Below the pieces are notes generated by a model that saw nothing but the letters and a program-made list of their open reading frames with translations, did no database searches and was not told where the DNA came from. From assembly GCF_003633615.1 (NCBI RefSeq), contig NZ_RBKU01000001.1, positions 3,038,001 to 3,102,000 of the forward strand: a DNA stretch of 64,000 nt. The letters are read 5' to 3'. Shown here piece by piece: positions 1 to 10,500 of the stretch. This DNA comes from Mucilaginibacter gracilis. GTDB lineage: Bacteria; Bacteroidota; Bacteroidia; Sphingobacteriales; Sphingobacteriaceae. Numbering within the stretch: position 1 is the stretch's first letter; the number at the start of each line of letters is the position of its first letter. The translations under genes were made by a program, and so were the position numbers.

Positions 1-892
1 AAGCAGGTCTGCCTGCTCCAGCGACAGATATCATGCCGTTCACAGGTTCGCTGTAAGCAGTTATCATTCCAATGAGCGAACCCTCGCTATGGCCCAGTAT
101 AACAAACTTCGAAAATCGTTTATCCTCTTTAAGTGATAATAACATTGCCGAAGCATCATCTACAAAATCTGTAAACTTGGTATCCGCTTCTTTTGACGAT
201 GAGGTACTTTTACCAATGCCGCGTTTATCATAACGCACGCTGGCTATGCCTGCTTTACCAAGGCCTTCGGCAATGTATTTGTAGGTGTTAGTGTTTAAAC
301 CTTGTGTACTGTTACCATTCCTGTCCGTTGGCCCCGATCCGGCTATGATTAATACAAGCGGCAATTTCTCTGGTGCATCCTTTGGCATGGTAAGTGTGCC
401 CGACAAGGTGCCGGCCAGGGTTTTTAAAACAATAGGCGATTCGGTTACCGATGGATCAACGGTTTCAACGCTTGCCGGTTTAACATCGGCACTTTTATTA
501 GGTGCAGCACTGGGTGGTATGGGTTTATTAGGTTTAAAATATAAGCCATTAACCTGCTTTAAACTACTTAGTGATAAAATGATGAGTAAGGCATCGTTTT
601 GGTACTCGCCTTTGTACACCGCAGCACCGTTTGCATATTGCATAAAGGTGGTTTGTTTTAACGGGCCCAATTGCGCCTTCATTTGGTCAAACAGTGCGCT
701 AACCTTATCAACCGGCAGTGCGCTTTTCATAATAGGGTCAAATAAGTTGTACAGGCTATCGGGCTTGTTATTGTTGTAATAGCGTTGTATCTGGGCTATT
801 GCTGTTCTGTCGGCGGCTTGTTCGGTAGTTTGGGCATGTGTAAAGGTTGCAGTAAGCAGCAGGGCCAAACAAAGTGTTATTAATTTTATCAT
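1..892 (-). CDS. Alpha/beta hydrolase, secreted, C-terminus off the window
   Basis: The gene runs off the left edge, so about 297 N-terminal codons are present and the end is missing. An ATG at 892 opens a signal peptide (hydrophobic residues 4-17, ending THAQ). Residues about 22-105 resemble the small DUF3887-type domain often found before such hydrolases. The alpha/beta hydrolase core follows, with an oxyanion-type segment (IIAGSGPTDRNGN), the YDKRGIGKS segment and the nucleophile elbow GHSEG (Ser about 269). The acid and His of the triad lie outside the window. The family hydrolyses esters or short peptides; no substrate can be inferred. It is likely periplasmic or membrane-exposed and is transcribed away from the next gene. 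Confidence 0.82.
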   Translation of the reverse strand, partial: MIKLITLCLALLLTATFTHAQTTEQAADRTAIAQIQRYYNNNKPDSLYNLFDPIMKSALPVDKVSALFDQMKAQLGPLKQTTFMQYANGAAVYKGEYQNDALLIILSLSSLKQVNGLYFKPNKPIPPSAAPNKSADVKPASVETVDPSVTESPIVLKTLAGTLSGTLTMPKDAPEKLPLVLIIAGSGPTDRNGNSTQGLNTNTYKYIAEGLGKAGIASVRYDKRGIGKSTSSSKEADTKFTDFVDDASAMLLSLKEDKRFSKFVILGHSEGSLIGMITAYSEPVNGMISVAGAGRPA

Positions 893-1016
893 CGTAAATA
901 ATAGAGGCTTTATAGCTACGAAAATACTAAATTTATTTGTGCTTCATTTTTCATTATCATTAATTAGCATATCATTAAACCAAATGCTTTTTTTAGGCTC
1001 TTACTTAAAAATAAAT

Positions 1017-1421
1017 ATGATGAAGAAGATAATGTTGATAGTATTGATGCTTGCCGGAGCTGTTACGTTTGCCAATGCTCAATACAGCACCCGCGTTAAA
1101 AAAACGCCCGAAGAGCGTGCTGCCCAGCAAACCAAAATGATGCAGAGAAAGTTAAACCTAAATGCCAGCCAGGCCGAGCAGATAAACGCTATTTTGCTTG
1201 AAAAAATTACTAAAGCGAGCGAACCGAAAATGAAAGGTGTTAAAGGCGGCCACTTGCGTAAAATGGAAATTGCCGCCGATGCCGATAAAAAAATAAATGC
1301 CGTTTTAAACCCCGATCAGCAAAGGCAATATGCCCTGATTGAAGAGAAAGTAAAGGAAAAGGCCATAGAGCGTAAAAAAAATAAAGCCGCTCACACTATG
1401 CAAACAACGCCGGCGCAGTAA
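1017..1421 (+). CDS. Small secreted basic helical protein, Spy/CpxP-like character
   Basis: This encodes 134 residues. The first of two adjacent ATGs at 1017 is preferred over an upstream in-frame start because it begins a clean signal peptide (MMKKIMLIVLMLAG, cleavage after ANA). The mature part is charged and predicted all-helical. It contains an LNLNASQAEQI segment that resembles the LTxxQ helices of periplasmic Spy/CpxP chaperones, and a lysine-rich tail. Short proteins of this type are common in Bacteroidota and are mostly uncharacterised. The Spy-like assignment rests only on composition and one motif. The gene stands alone and converges on the M3 peptidase. Confidence 0.6.
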   Translation: MMKKIMLIVLMLAGAVTFANAQYSTRVKKTPEERAAQQTKMMQRKLNLNASQAEQINAILLEKITKASEPKMKGVKGGHLRKMEIAADADKKINAVLNPDQQRQYALIEEKVKEKAIERKKNKAAHTMQTTPAQ

Positions 1422-1448
1422 AACGGTGTCATTGTGAGCGATAGCGTG

Positions 1449-1504
1449 GCAACCGCACATAAGCCGAGCCGCTATACAGGGCAAACATACCTGTGTGCGG
1501 TTGC
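1449..1504. repeat. Long-stem intergenic hairpin, REP-like
   Basis: An 11-bp perfect inverted repeat (GCAACCGCACA at 1449-1459, its complement at 1494-1504) encloses 34 nt, just downstream of the small secreted protein gene. The right arm continues TTGCTTCATTC. Similar right arms occur in the hairpins at 48678 and 51667, so this may be one copy of a dispersed repeat family. Confidence 0.5.
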
Positions 1505-1514
1505 TTCATTCTTT

Positions 1515-1605
1515 AATGATTGAAGGATTGAGTGATTGAAGGATTGAATTTCAATGATTTATTGAAAAAATATAATTCATTCAATCACTCAATCCTTCAA
1601 TCATT
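1515..1605. terminator. 26-bp perfect inverted repeat between convergent genes
   Basis: Positions 1515-1540 and 1580-1605 are exact reverse complements, with a 39-nt AT-rich loop. The arms are built from degenerate repeats of GATTGAAG. The structure lies between the ends of the convergent genes at 1421 and 1630 and could stop transcription from both sides, although there is no uridine tract directly after either arm. Confidence 0.5.
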
Positions 1606-1629
1606 ATCTCAATGACAACTTTTGTTTAC

Positions 1630-3336
1630 CTAACCTATCTTATCCATCTCGCCCTTAACAAATGCCGCAAGCTCTTTTACATACGATGCGCTGAAATCAA
1701 ATTTTATGCCTGCGGTTTGGTATATTTCGGTAATGGTTTTGGTGTAACCCAGTTTTAAGGCATCCATATATTGCTGCAGGCCCTTTTCGGGATTTTCTTT
1801 ATAGTTTTTCCAAACGGCTATTGCACCTAACTGGGCCATGCCATATTCAATGTAGTAAAAAGGCACCTCAAAAATGTGCAACTGTTTTTGCCAAAGGTTT
1901 TGCTTGGCGTCATCGTTGCCCGTCCAGTCAACAAAGTTGGCGCCAAAGCGGTCAAATATCTGTGTCCAGGCACTGGTGCGCTGCTCATCGGTATGATCTG
2001 GATTGGTGTATATCCAATGCTGAAACTGGTCTACCACGGCTACCCAGGGCAGGGTTTTCAATACATCAAATAGCTGGTCGCGTTTAGCGCGTTTCAATTC
2101 TTCTTCATCCTTAAAATAAACATCCCAGTTATCCATTGATATTAACTCCATCGACATCGATGCCAGCTCGGCCACCTCGGATGGGCAATGTTTAAAGTCG
2201 TTTAACTCCAAATCGGCAGTTAAAAAGGTATGCACGGCATGGCCACCCTCGTGTACCATTGTAGTTAAATCGCGAAATATACCAGCCGAATTCATGAAAA
2301 TGAACGGCGCGCCGGTTTCTGATAGCGGATAATTATAACCACCCGGTGCTTTGCCTTTGCGGCTCTCTACATCAAAAAGGCCGTTATCTTTCATAATTTC
2401 AAGGCGTTCGCCCAAATACCGGCTAATGTTGCTAAAGCATTCAATCGATTTTTCTATCAGTTCGGTACCATTGGCAAATGGTTTTAAGGCTGGTTTGCCC
2501 GATGTATCAACCTCGGTATCCCATGGTCTTAGCAAACGGAGGTCTAAAGCCAGTTTGCGTTTTTCGGCCTGCTCGGCTAAAATGGGTACTATCTCTTTCT
2601 CAATCGCTTCGTGAAAGTTGTAGCAATCCTGCGGAGTATAATCAAAACGGCCAAGGGCCTTAAACATATAATCGCGGAAGTTTTCAAAACCCGCATTGAG
2701 TGCCAAATTATGGCGTAAGCCACGCAAGTGGTTAAACAACTCGTTCAGTTTTTCGCGATCTTGAAGGCGGCGTTCGGTAATTTTTTGCCAAACCTCCTGG
2801 CGCTTGTTGCGGTCCAGGTCTTTCAAAAATACCGAAGCTTGCTCCAGTGTGTATTCCTTATCGCCAATCATTACCGACATGGCACCTGTAATAGACTGGT
2901 ATTTTTGCTGCTCAACCTGTATTTGCGTTTGGATAGGGATGTTCGCTTCCCTAAACAGCTCCAAAGCGTTTTTAACACCCCGCAGGTAAATAAAAAATTT
3001 CTCGCCATCCAGCTTTTCGGCGTATGGGCTGGCTACAAATTTTTCGTTCAGTTTGTTGTTATAGGGGGCAATTTGCGGCTCAATTTCGGTAGCAAAAAAC
3101 TGGAAGTTTTCCAACAGTTGTTCGCTGTTGGTATCGCACGTCATCCGGATGTAGCGCCATGCAAAGTCTTCTTCCAAAGCAGCCTCAATTTCGCTACGGT
3201 CTTGCAGCCATTTTTCCAGTTCGCCTACCGAATTAATATCGCGGTTTAGCAGCTCACTATAAATTGGCTCTAAAGTTTCCCACTTAATTTCCAGGTTGGC
3301 AGGTATATATTTACGTTCTTTTTTGTGAATAATCAT
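1630..3336 (-). CDS. M3 family zinc oligoendopeptidase (PepF-like)
   Basis: This encodes a 568-residue cytoplasmic metallopeptidase of the M3 (thimet/oligopeptidase F) family, which trims short peptides. The zinc motif HEGGHAVH begins at residue 362, and the third ligand region follows in the FKHCPSEVAELASMSMEL segment. The C-terminal helical lobe contains the Tyr-rich FYYIEYGMAQLG stretch typical of the family. The reading frame is open further upstream to 3438, but those 34 residues are low quality and family members start near the ATG at 3336, so that start is used. Length fits the shorter PepF branch. No operon partner: it converges on the small secreted protein gene and is followed by a hairpin. 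Confidence 0.9.
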   Translation of the reverse strand: MIIHKKERKYIPANLEIKWETLEPIYSELLNRDINSVGELEKWLQDRSEIEAALEEDFAWRYIRMTCDTNSEQLLENFQFFATEIEPQIAPYNNKLNEKFVASPYAEKLDGEKFFIYLRGVKNALELFREANIPIQTQIQVEQQKYQSITGAMSVMIGDKEYTLEQASVFLKDLDRNKRQEVWQKITERRLQDREKLNELFNHLRGLRHNLALNAGFENFRDYMFKALGRFDYTPQDCYNFHEAIEKEIVPILAEQAEKRKLALDLRLLRPWDTEVDTSGKPALKPFANGTELIEKSIECFSNISRYLGERLEIMKDNGLFDVESRKGKAPGGYNYPLSETGAPFIFMNSAGIFRDLTTMVHEGGHAVHTFLTADLELNDFKHCPSEVAELASMSMELISMDNWDVYFKDEEELKRAKRDQLFDVLKTLPWVAVVDQFQHWIYTNPDHTDEQRTSAWTQIFDRFGANFVDWTGNDDAKQNLWQKQLHIFEVPFYYIEYGMAQLGAIAVWKNYKENPEKGLQQYMDALKLGYTKTITEIYQTAGIKFDFSASYVKELAAFVKGEMDKIG

Positions 3337-3500
3337 AATAGCTATGCAAATGTGTTGATGTGCAAATGTGCGGATTTTTGAACTCTGATTAAATTGATTT
3401 TTTACGATTTTACCGATCTGCTTTTTAAGGCAACTCAAACGTGGTATCCGACATCAGAAATCAGAAGTCAGGGCCTTTTTTCACTTCTTATTAAACGCTG

Positions 3501-3678
3501 TTCGAAGTCTCTGACTTCGAACTATTATGCCTGTAGTCTCCGACTACAGTAGAAGTGGTGATTAACTACAGGTAACCGAGTACTGATTAAACTACGGGAA
3601 ACGGAAACGGGATAAAATATACTTCTACTGTAGTCGGAGACTACAGGCATAATGCTATTCGAAGTCAGAGACTTCGAA
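3501..3678. repeat. Inverted pair of double-hairpin REP-like repeats
   Basis: Two arms of about 56-58 nt (3501-3556 and 3621-3678) are almost perfect reverse complements, differing by a 2-nt indel near the centre. Each arm holds two smaller palindromes: one of the form TTCGAAGTC-nnn-GACTTCGAA and one of the form CTGTAGTC-nnn-GACTACAG. The spacer of about 64 nt shows no coding signal. The arrangement matches paired REP/BIME-type elements. Low-complexity repeats of CAGAAATC and CGGAAGTC type flank it at 3450-3475 and 3685-3725. Confidence 0.7.
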
Positions 3679-3795
3679 TAGCGACGGATCGGAAGTCAGA
3701 AATCCGACGTCAGACATCCGAATTCCTAAAACGTAACTTACTTTTTACAAAACCCGGATTTGACTTTTAGGAACAGTTATTGTTTAACCAATTGT

Positions 3796-3921
3796 ATGGA
3801 AAGTAATACGATAGAAAAGTTGGATTTTAAATATACTGCGATGAAGAATTTAGGTGCGCTGTTTGCATTTCTGTTTTTACTAACAGCTTTGGTTTGGTCG
3901 GTTGTTACCAATATTGTTTAG
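3796..3921 (+). CDS. Possible 41-residue one-helix membrane protein
   Basis: A short open frame of 41 residues starts with ATG at 3796. It has a polar, charged N-terminus (MESNTIEKLDFKYTAMKN) and then a single hydrophobic helix (about residues 20-38, ALFAFLFLLTALVWSVV) ending near the stop. This one-helix design is typical of real small membrane proteins. It is not recognised as any named family, and no ribosome binding site or good promoter is visible. It sits alone in a gene-poor stretch between two repeat clusters. Confidence 0.35.
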   Translation: MESNTIEKLDFKYTAMKNLGALFAFLFLLTALVWSVVTNIV

Positions 3922-4200
3922 CCATTGGTTAAGCACTTGTTGTTTTATTATTTGTTGGTTAGCTTGTGATAAACAACTGTTTATCAAATAATTAATTAAG
4001 TAAGCAGGGTAAATTCCACTTTGCCCGTATTCCAATTTTAAACCTGTTTATTCTACGTATGGGTTTGTAATAGCTCTACAATGCGGATGCACCTGCAATT
4101 TAAACCGCGTTTTTAGTTTATGCATAGCTTACCACATCTAAAATAGCTGTACACATCTCCATACACTTTTGTTGCGGGGCACTAAAAATTAATTGATAAT

Positions 4201-4396
4201 TTAATGTGGTTTAGTTAGTAGGCGACCCCATCGGGGTCACAGGTCGGTAGCAAAACGAATTAAATAAAAAATTGTGCCGGAGGTACAATACCTCGATAAG
4301 TGGCATACCTACGGCATGCAAAATATGCAATTATTAATTAACTACCGACCTGTTGCACCGATGGTGCATTTTTAAATCGCTTAACTAAACCACATC
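4201..4396. mobile_element. MITE-like element of small hairpins with terminal inverted repeats
   Basis: The terminal inverted repeat ATGTGGTTTAGTTA lies at 4204-4217 and in reverse at 4382-4395. An inner inverted pair AGGTCGGTAG lies at 4241-4250 and 4342-4351. Short GC-rich hairpins fill the interior: GACCCC-atc-GGGGTC (4224-4238), GAGGTA-caa-TACCTC (4280-4294) and TGCACC-gat-GGTGCA (4354-4368). The 10-bp direct repeat AATTGATAAT flanks it at 4191-4200 and 4397-4406 and could be a target duplication, set 3 and 1 nt away from the inverted repeats. No coding capacity is seen. Confidence 0.6.
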
Positions 4397-4510
4397 AATT
4401 GATAATTGCACTTTATCCGCACATAATCCGCATAAACCGCTAAAAAAGTAAATCACTCTCTCCATCTTTACGTTTGCTATTAAAACCATCAGTTTTGTAT
4501 CATACAGCAT

Positions 4511-4551
4511 AAAAAAAGCAGCCCTGGCTTTTACCCTAGGCTGCTTTTTTT
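4511..4551. terminator. Bidirectional intrinsic terminator after the macroglobulin gene
   Basis: The stem A7GCAGCC / GGCTGCT7 (4511-4523 with 4539-4551) has a 15-nt loop. It lies 18 nt beyond the stop of the macroglobulin gene, and the A/T tracts on both sides let it work in either direction. Confidence 0.85.
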
Positions 4552-4568
4552 ATGGAACAATTGATATT

Positions 4569-7500
4569 TTACTGACCGATACTCATCCTCGACCCTTGTG
4601 AATGGGCGTTAAATTCGGGGGCGTACATGCATTGTAAGGTGCTTATCCCGGTAGAAAAATTGCCCGGCTGTGCAACACGCAGGCGGTACTCAAAAACATA
4701 ATTGCCTTTGTTTAGGTAACTGATAAAAAAATTGGTGGCCACATCTTTGGTTACCTGGTAATAGTACAAACCGTCCTGATATTTATAGTTTGATAAGGCA
4801 TCAACCGGCTCGGTGCCTGCGGGGCGCATATCTTTAAGCTGCACGTACTCAAAATCGCGACCGGCTTTGAGGTATACCACTACTTTTAACAAATCGCCAA
4901 CTTTGGGTTGGTGGGCGGCGTCAACCGCAACCAATACAGGGCCGGTATCGCTTGTTTTTTGAATAAAGTATTTACGCTCCAAATGTATATCCGTTGCCGA
5001 TGACGTAATTTTATCCAAATTTTCAAGGTACTGCCAGTGCAGCGCGCCCCAGCTAACGGTTTGGCCGTTGTTGGTAATGCTCACTTTGCCCAGGTTGGGT
5101 TTAATTTGCTCGTCGGTCCAGGCGGTTTTTATGTAGCCTGTGCCTGCATCTGGTTTAACATCGGGCTTTAGCTCGGTTAGGTTTTTATTGCCCAGTTTAA
5201 TTACCGATGTACCGTTATCGGCCAGCCAGTTGTTGCCTTTAAGCAGCAAGGCATAGCAGGCGGCGGCGGTAGCTTTGGTGGTTTGCCAGTTATTGGTTTG
5301 CTTGTTGCGCAGCAGCCATATCTTCATTTCTTCAACCTCTTTATCGTGGTTTCCGGCTTCGGTAAACAGCTCAACCATTAAACATTGCGTTTCTACCGGG
5401 GCCTGGTACCAAAAGTAACCGCGCTGGTTTTTGGCCCAGTACATACCCATATCATCGGTTTGTTGTGCGTTTTCTATGAGCGACGCGATGATAGGCTTTG
5501 CCGATTGCGGCCTGTTGTTGCGCAGCATGGTTAAGGCAATCAGTCCCTGATCGTAAACCGAATGGCTTGTCCACTCTTTTTCGGCATGGCTAAGGTAGTT
5601 TGCCAATAGCTGTTTCATCAAATCGCTTAGGTTAGCTTTGTCAAAATAGCTAATGGCGTAATAAGCATGTATCTCGTCCTGGCCGATTAAACGGGTATCG
5701 TATGTTTTTTGCTTTTTTTGCCAGGCTGCATCGCTCATTAACCGGTTTTCAACATAATCTATGGCCTTATCGGCGATGGCTTTTAGGGTTTGGTTGTTGG
5801 CATCGGCTATACCCAATTTATAAAGCTGACCAACACCGGCCAGTATATGGCGGGTAATGTATGCATCGGTACTGTTGCCGCCAAACCAGGGGAAACCACC
5901 GTCGGCCAATTGCCTGTCGGCCAGTTTTTGCAGGTTGGTTTGCAGTTCGTAGCTCATTTTATTCATGTCGAACAGTAACGCAACCCGTTTCTTTTGTTCC
6001 GATTCGTTAACGGCATCGCGCAGCCAGGGTGTTTCTTCAATCAGCGTAGCTTTCAATTCCTGATTTTTTTCGAGGTTTGATAGCAGTTCGTTGCTGTTGG
6101 TAGCCTTCCACTGGTCGAAAACCTGTTTAATAACCGGCATTTTGTTCACCAGGTTGGTACCTAAACTATTGGCATAATACCGGCTGAATATCTGCTCCGA
6201 ACACTCATAAGGAAACTCCATCATATAAGGCAGGGCCTGCACGGCATACCAGGCGGGGTTTTGTGTGTACTCTAAGGTAAGGTTTTTGTTTTTTAAGGTA
6301 GTGCTGCTTTGGTTTATCAGCTTATCAAAAGTAAAGGCCTTGGTTTGGCCGCCGAGCACCATCATCGGCATCGATTCGGTAACCAGCATCCGGTTGGGTA
6401 TTACGGGCAGGGTGTTTTCTTCGCCATCGGTAAAGGTGCCAGCATCAGCCGTAAGGCGATAGGTTAGCGCATCCACACCAAAAGGTATTACCATTTTAAA
6501 CGATACCGCTTTAGTGCTGCTTGCCCCAATATTAAAACTTTGCTGCGCATTGGCCGGGTTAAGCAATATGTTAACCGGCTGCATGGTTATGGCATTTAGC
6601 AGGGTAAGGTTAACCTTGCCAGTTAAAGCTGTTGGCGTTAGGTTAGCCAACCTGGCCGAAACAGTAATGGTATCGCCCTCGCGTAAAAAACGGGGCATAT
6701 TGGCAGTAATGCTTAGTTGCTTTTGGGTAACTACCTCGCGCTCAATATAGCCTGTGTTAAATTGCTGAGTGTGTGCAAATGCCCTGAATTTCCATTTGGT
6801 TAGGCTTTGCGGAATGGTAAACTCAATTAAAACCTCGCCTTTGGCATTGGTTAGCAGTTGCGGGTAAAAAAATGCGGTTTCGTTAAAGTTAGTGCGCAGG
6901 GCAATTGGTTTTAATACTTGCTGCGCCGAGCCATCTTTAATACCTGTTAAATTGGCCTGGTCGCCGTAGTCGTCAGTTACTTGCATGCCGGGTACTATAT
7001 CACCGAGCAACTTTTTTACGGCGCCACCTTCGGATTTTCTAACAAACGTAGACGTGTCAGTTGCAAAAGACGCTTTGCCGTTAAGGGGTAATTGATTTGG
7101 CGCCGATATACTGGCTTCTGCAAGATAGCCAGACGAAACACCAAACGCCCTTCCTCGCAGTGCTTTATACACTCCATTATTAACAAACCCTAACATATTA
7201 AGCATCTCGTACTGGCGGTAATTGAGGCTAAAGTTGTAGTATACCGGGTTTTTTAACGGTGTGGTTTCGGCCTGATTGGCAATGGCAGTACCATCCCAAT
7301 TAAAATAATGGGGGGCGTAATTGTTAAAACGGTTTAGGTGGATTGACCACATATCAGCCGTGGCAATATCATCCAGCGATGCATCGTATAAATTGGCCAG
7401 CATTTCAGCTTCGGCAGCTTTGTCTTTAGCGGTAATCTGTATTTTCCATTGTTCTTTATCGCCGGGTTGCAATTTATCCCTAAAGGTTAAAAATTTCATA

Positions 7501-10500
7501 TCCAGGTGCTCGTCGGGTACTTGTATATTAATTTTTTTGTAGCTGCTATACAAGCGGTTTTGGTAAGCCATTAAAAACTGAACGGTTACGTTTTGCTCGT
7601 CGGTGCCAATGGGTACGCTTACCTGCTGCTGTTTACCTTCGGGGATGTTTAACCATTGGGCCGATAGTATTTGCTTGCCACTGTATTTTTCCATCAACAC
7701 GGTGTTGGCCTTGCCGGTGCCTACCAAAAATACGGCCTGTGTACCCGGTTTTACGCTGGTATTAACCTGCGTAACCCAATCGTCCATAGTGTGCGGCTTA
7801 GATGACTGGTTCATAAGGTACAGGTAGCGCACGCTTGTGGTGGTATCGCCAACCTTATTTTGGGCATGTATAATTACCCGGTAAGTACCCGTTGGCTGGT
7901 TAGCCAGCATATTGAGTTTAAACACGCCAGCCGTTGTATCGGTAGTGGTGAGGCTTACATCGGCCACCTGGGCTTTTGTTGGGTACAGCATCTCGTTCCA
8001 TTCGTTCTCGTAGCCATATTCGGGGAACTCTTTTTTGTATTCGGCCTTGCTCATCAGCCAGGTATCGGCTTTTTGCCAGCCCCATAAGCGTTCTTTGGGT
8101 AAGCCATCGGGCTCGGTAAGGGCATAAATTTTAAGCTTTAAAGTGCCGCCCTGCGTTACGCCGTTAAGGTTGGTTATTTTAGCGGTGATAGAATCGGTAG
8201 CGCGAAGTTCGCCAGGAATACTGGCATCAATATCAAGGTTATTGACACCCACTTTTACCGATGTATTTGCCGACCGGGTTTCGCCGCTGCCATCGGTAAC
8301 ATCGGCACTAATGGCATACAAGTAGTTTATCCCTTCCAAACTAATACCCTCGGCGGGGATAGCCTTAAATTTAATATTGAATTTGCCGTTGTCGTCGGTT
8401 TTAAGAGTATCAACAACAATCTCGTTTTCGGGCGGTAATTCGCCAAAATAAAAACTTCGGTAATACATGTATTGCCGCTGCTCGGCACTGCGCGTTATGT
8501 GGTAAACTACCCTTGCTTGCGACAGGCCGTAGCCCGAATAGGCCTTCACCTGCCCGCTAACGGTAACCATATCGTTAGGTTTATAGCTGCCCTTTACGGG
8601 AGAAAACTCAACCTGGAAACTTGGCCGCTTATAATCTTCAACGCGGATGTATTTACTGCCATCCGCTGCCACCATTCGTACATAGCCATTCAAAATGTTT
8701 TGCGGTATAGTAAACGAACCTGCAAACGTGCCGTAACTGTTAGTGGTGTGTTGCAGCGTGGTTACGTTTTTGCCGTTGTTATCTATAATAGCAATACTAA
8801 CAGTTGTTTTGGCTTGTATGCTGCTTTTGCCGTTTTGTATGGACAACTGCAAACCTTTATAATATACCGTTTGGCCGGGGCGGTATATTTGCCTGTCGGT
8901 AAAAAGTACGGTGTTATATTGGGATGGCTCGCTGGTTAAAACATTATAAACATACCTGCCGGGTGTGTACAGGGTATCGGCCCCTTTGGTTAGTTTAACC
9001 GAAAAGTTTTCAGTAGCATAAAACAAACAAACACCATTTGCATCCGTTGTTTTTGGAAGTGCTTCAGAAATGGTAACCTGTACGCCTGCAACGGGCACGC
9101 CTGTTTCGCGGTTAAGCACGCGCAGCTCAACCTGCCCATCGGCATTGCGGCGCGTGGCGTAGGCCAAATTGCAAATTTTAAAGGTGGTAAGCCCCACTTG
9201 CGAAGCATCGGTACCGGCATCGTTACGCGATATGATGATGTAATGACCCGATGGCAGGGCGTTAATTTTAAATTCGGCGCTGTGGGCGCGAAAATCCTGC
9301 TCTCCCGTTATCGGGATGGTGATATTTTGCACCGGCTGTAGCTTTTTAAGGTACCGGAAAACGGAATCGGACGGGTAAATATTGACGCCGTTATTATACC
9401 GGTTAATATCCGACGGGATAGCCGCCAACTGGTTAAACTGCCTGGTTGATACTTTATAAATAATAAGCCTGGCCGCCTTAATGTTACGGTAATTTAACAA
9501 ACCCAACAACGGTTTATTGGGCACATTAACATCTTCAACCTGCGCCGATAGTTGCTGTTGCTCAATATCTTTTAAATAACCCTTAGCGTTTACGGCCCCA
9601 AAACTTTGCGGATAATTGGCCATAACCTTATCAAAATAAGTATAAGCCAGCTTTAAACTATCCTTATCGTAATAGTATTTGCCGCTCAACACCAGGGCAT
9701 CGGCACTAATGGCTTTAAAGGTAGTGGTGTTGGCTATTTGGGTTAGGGCATCCAGGTACAATTTATCTTTACCAGGCATTGGGCTGGCGCGGTACATAAA
9801 ATCCAGCCGTTGCAGGTCAAGGTCGGCCAGGGCTTCCTCGTCGTGCCTGTCTAAATGGAAAAGCGTTGCCTGCTTTAAATACTGCGTAGCCTGGTAAAAG
9901 GTTGATGTGGTATCGATGGTAATAATGTTGAGGGTGGCAAAGGTGCGGCTATCGCCAAAAAGGCGTGCATCCGTTAACGTAAAGGGTAATTTAGGGCGCG
10001 TAAGGGCAGGTTCTTCTTCGGTAAAAAAATCGAGGGCGCGCTGCACCAGTAAATCATACAGGGTGGGGCGCAGGTAGCGGTTTGCCTTATCGCCGGTAAG
10101 CACGCCATCTAAAATAGTAATGGGCGTTTGCTGCTCCTGTTTATAATCGGCAAGCGATTGCTTAAAGGTAATTGCCATTTGGTTGTTAATGGTTTGCAGG
10201 TCCCACTTGGTAAAATCGTCGTCGGTTGTTTCTACACGGGTGCGCTGGTTAAACTGCCAGCGGTTTTGATGGTAATAGCTCCAGTATATACCACCCAGTA
10301 ACGATTGTAAAACCGGCTTTACCGGATATTTTGCTTTAGCAATATCCTGTTTTAACCTGCCAATAATAGCAACCAAAGTATTCTCCTCAATTGCCGACTG
10401 GAACTGCATCCGGTAAATAACCGCCTTTACCTGCTGGGCCGGTTTGTTTTGTTTACGGGCCAGTTGTTCAAGCTTATCAACCTGTACCAATGCCGATTTG

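Noticed and set aside
4469..4551. A TACGTTTG box followed about 35 nt later by a strong terminator, as for a short RNA
   Set aside because: No -33 element at the right distance was found and the terminator is explained by the macroglobulin gene on the other strand.
8472..8939. A 155-codon open frame antisense to the macroglobulin gene
   Set aside because: It overlaps an MG domain of a clearly coding gene and has no promoter, start context or family resemblance.
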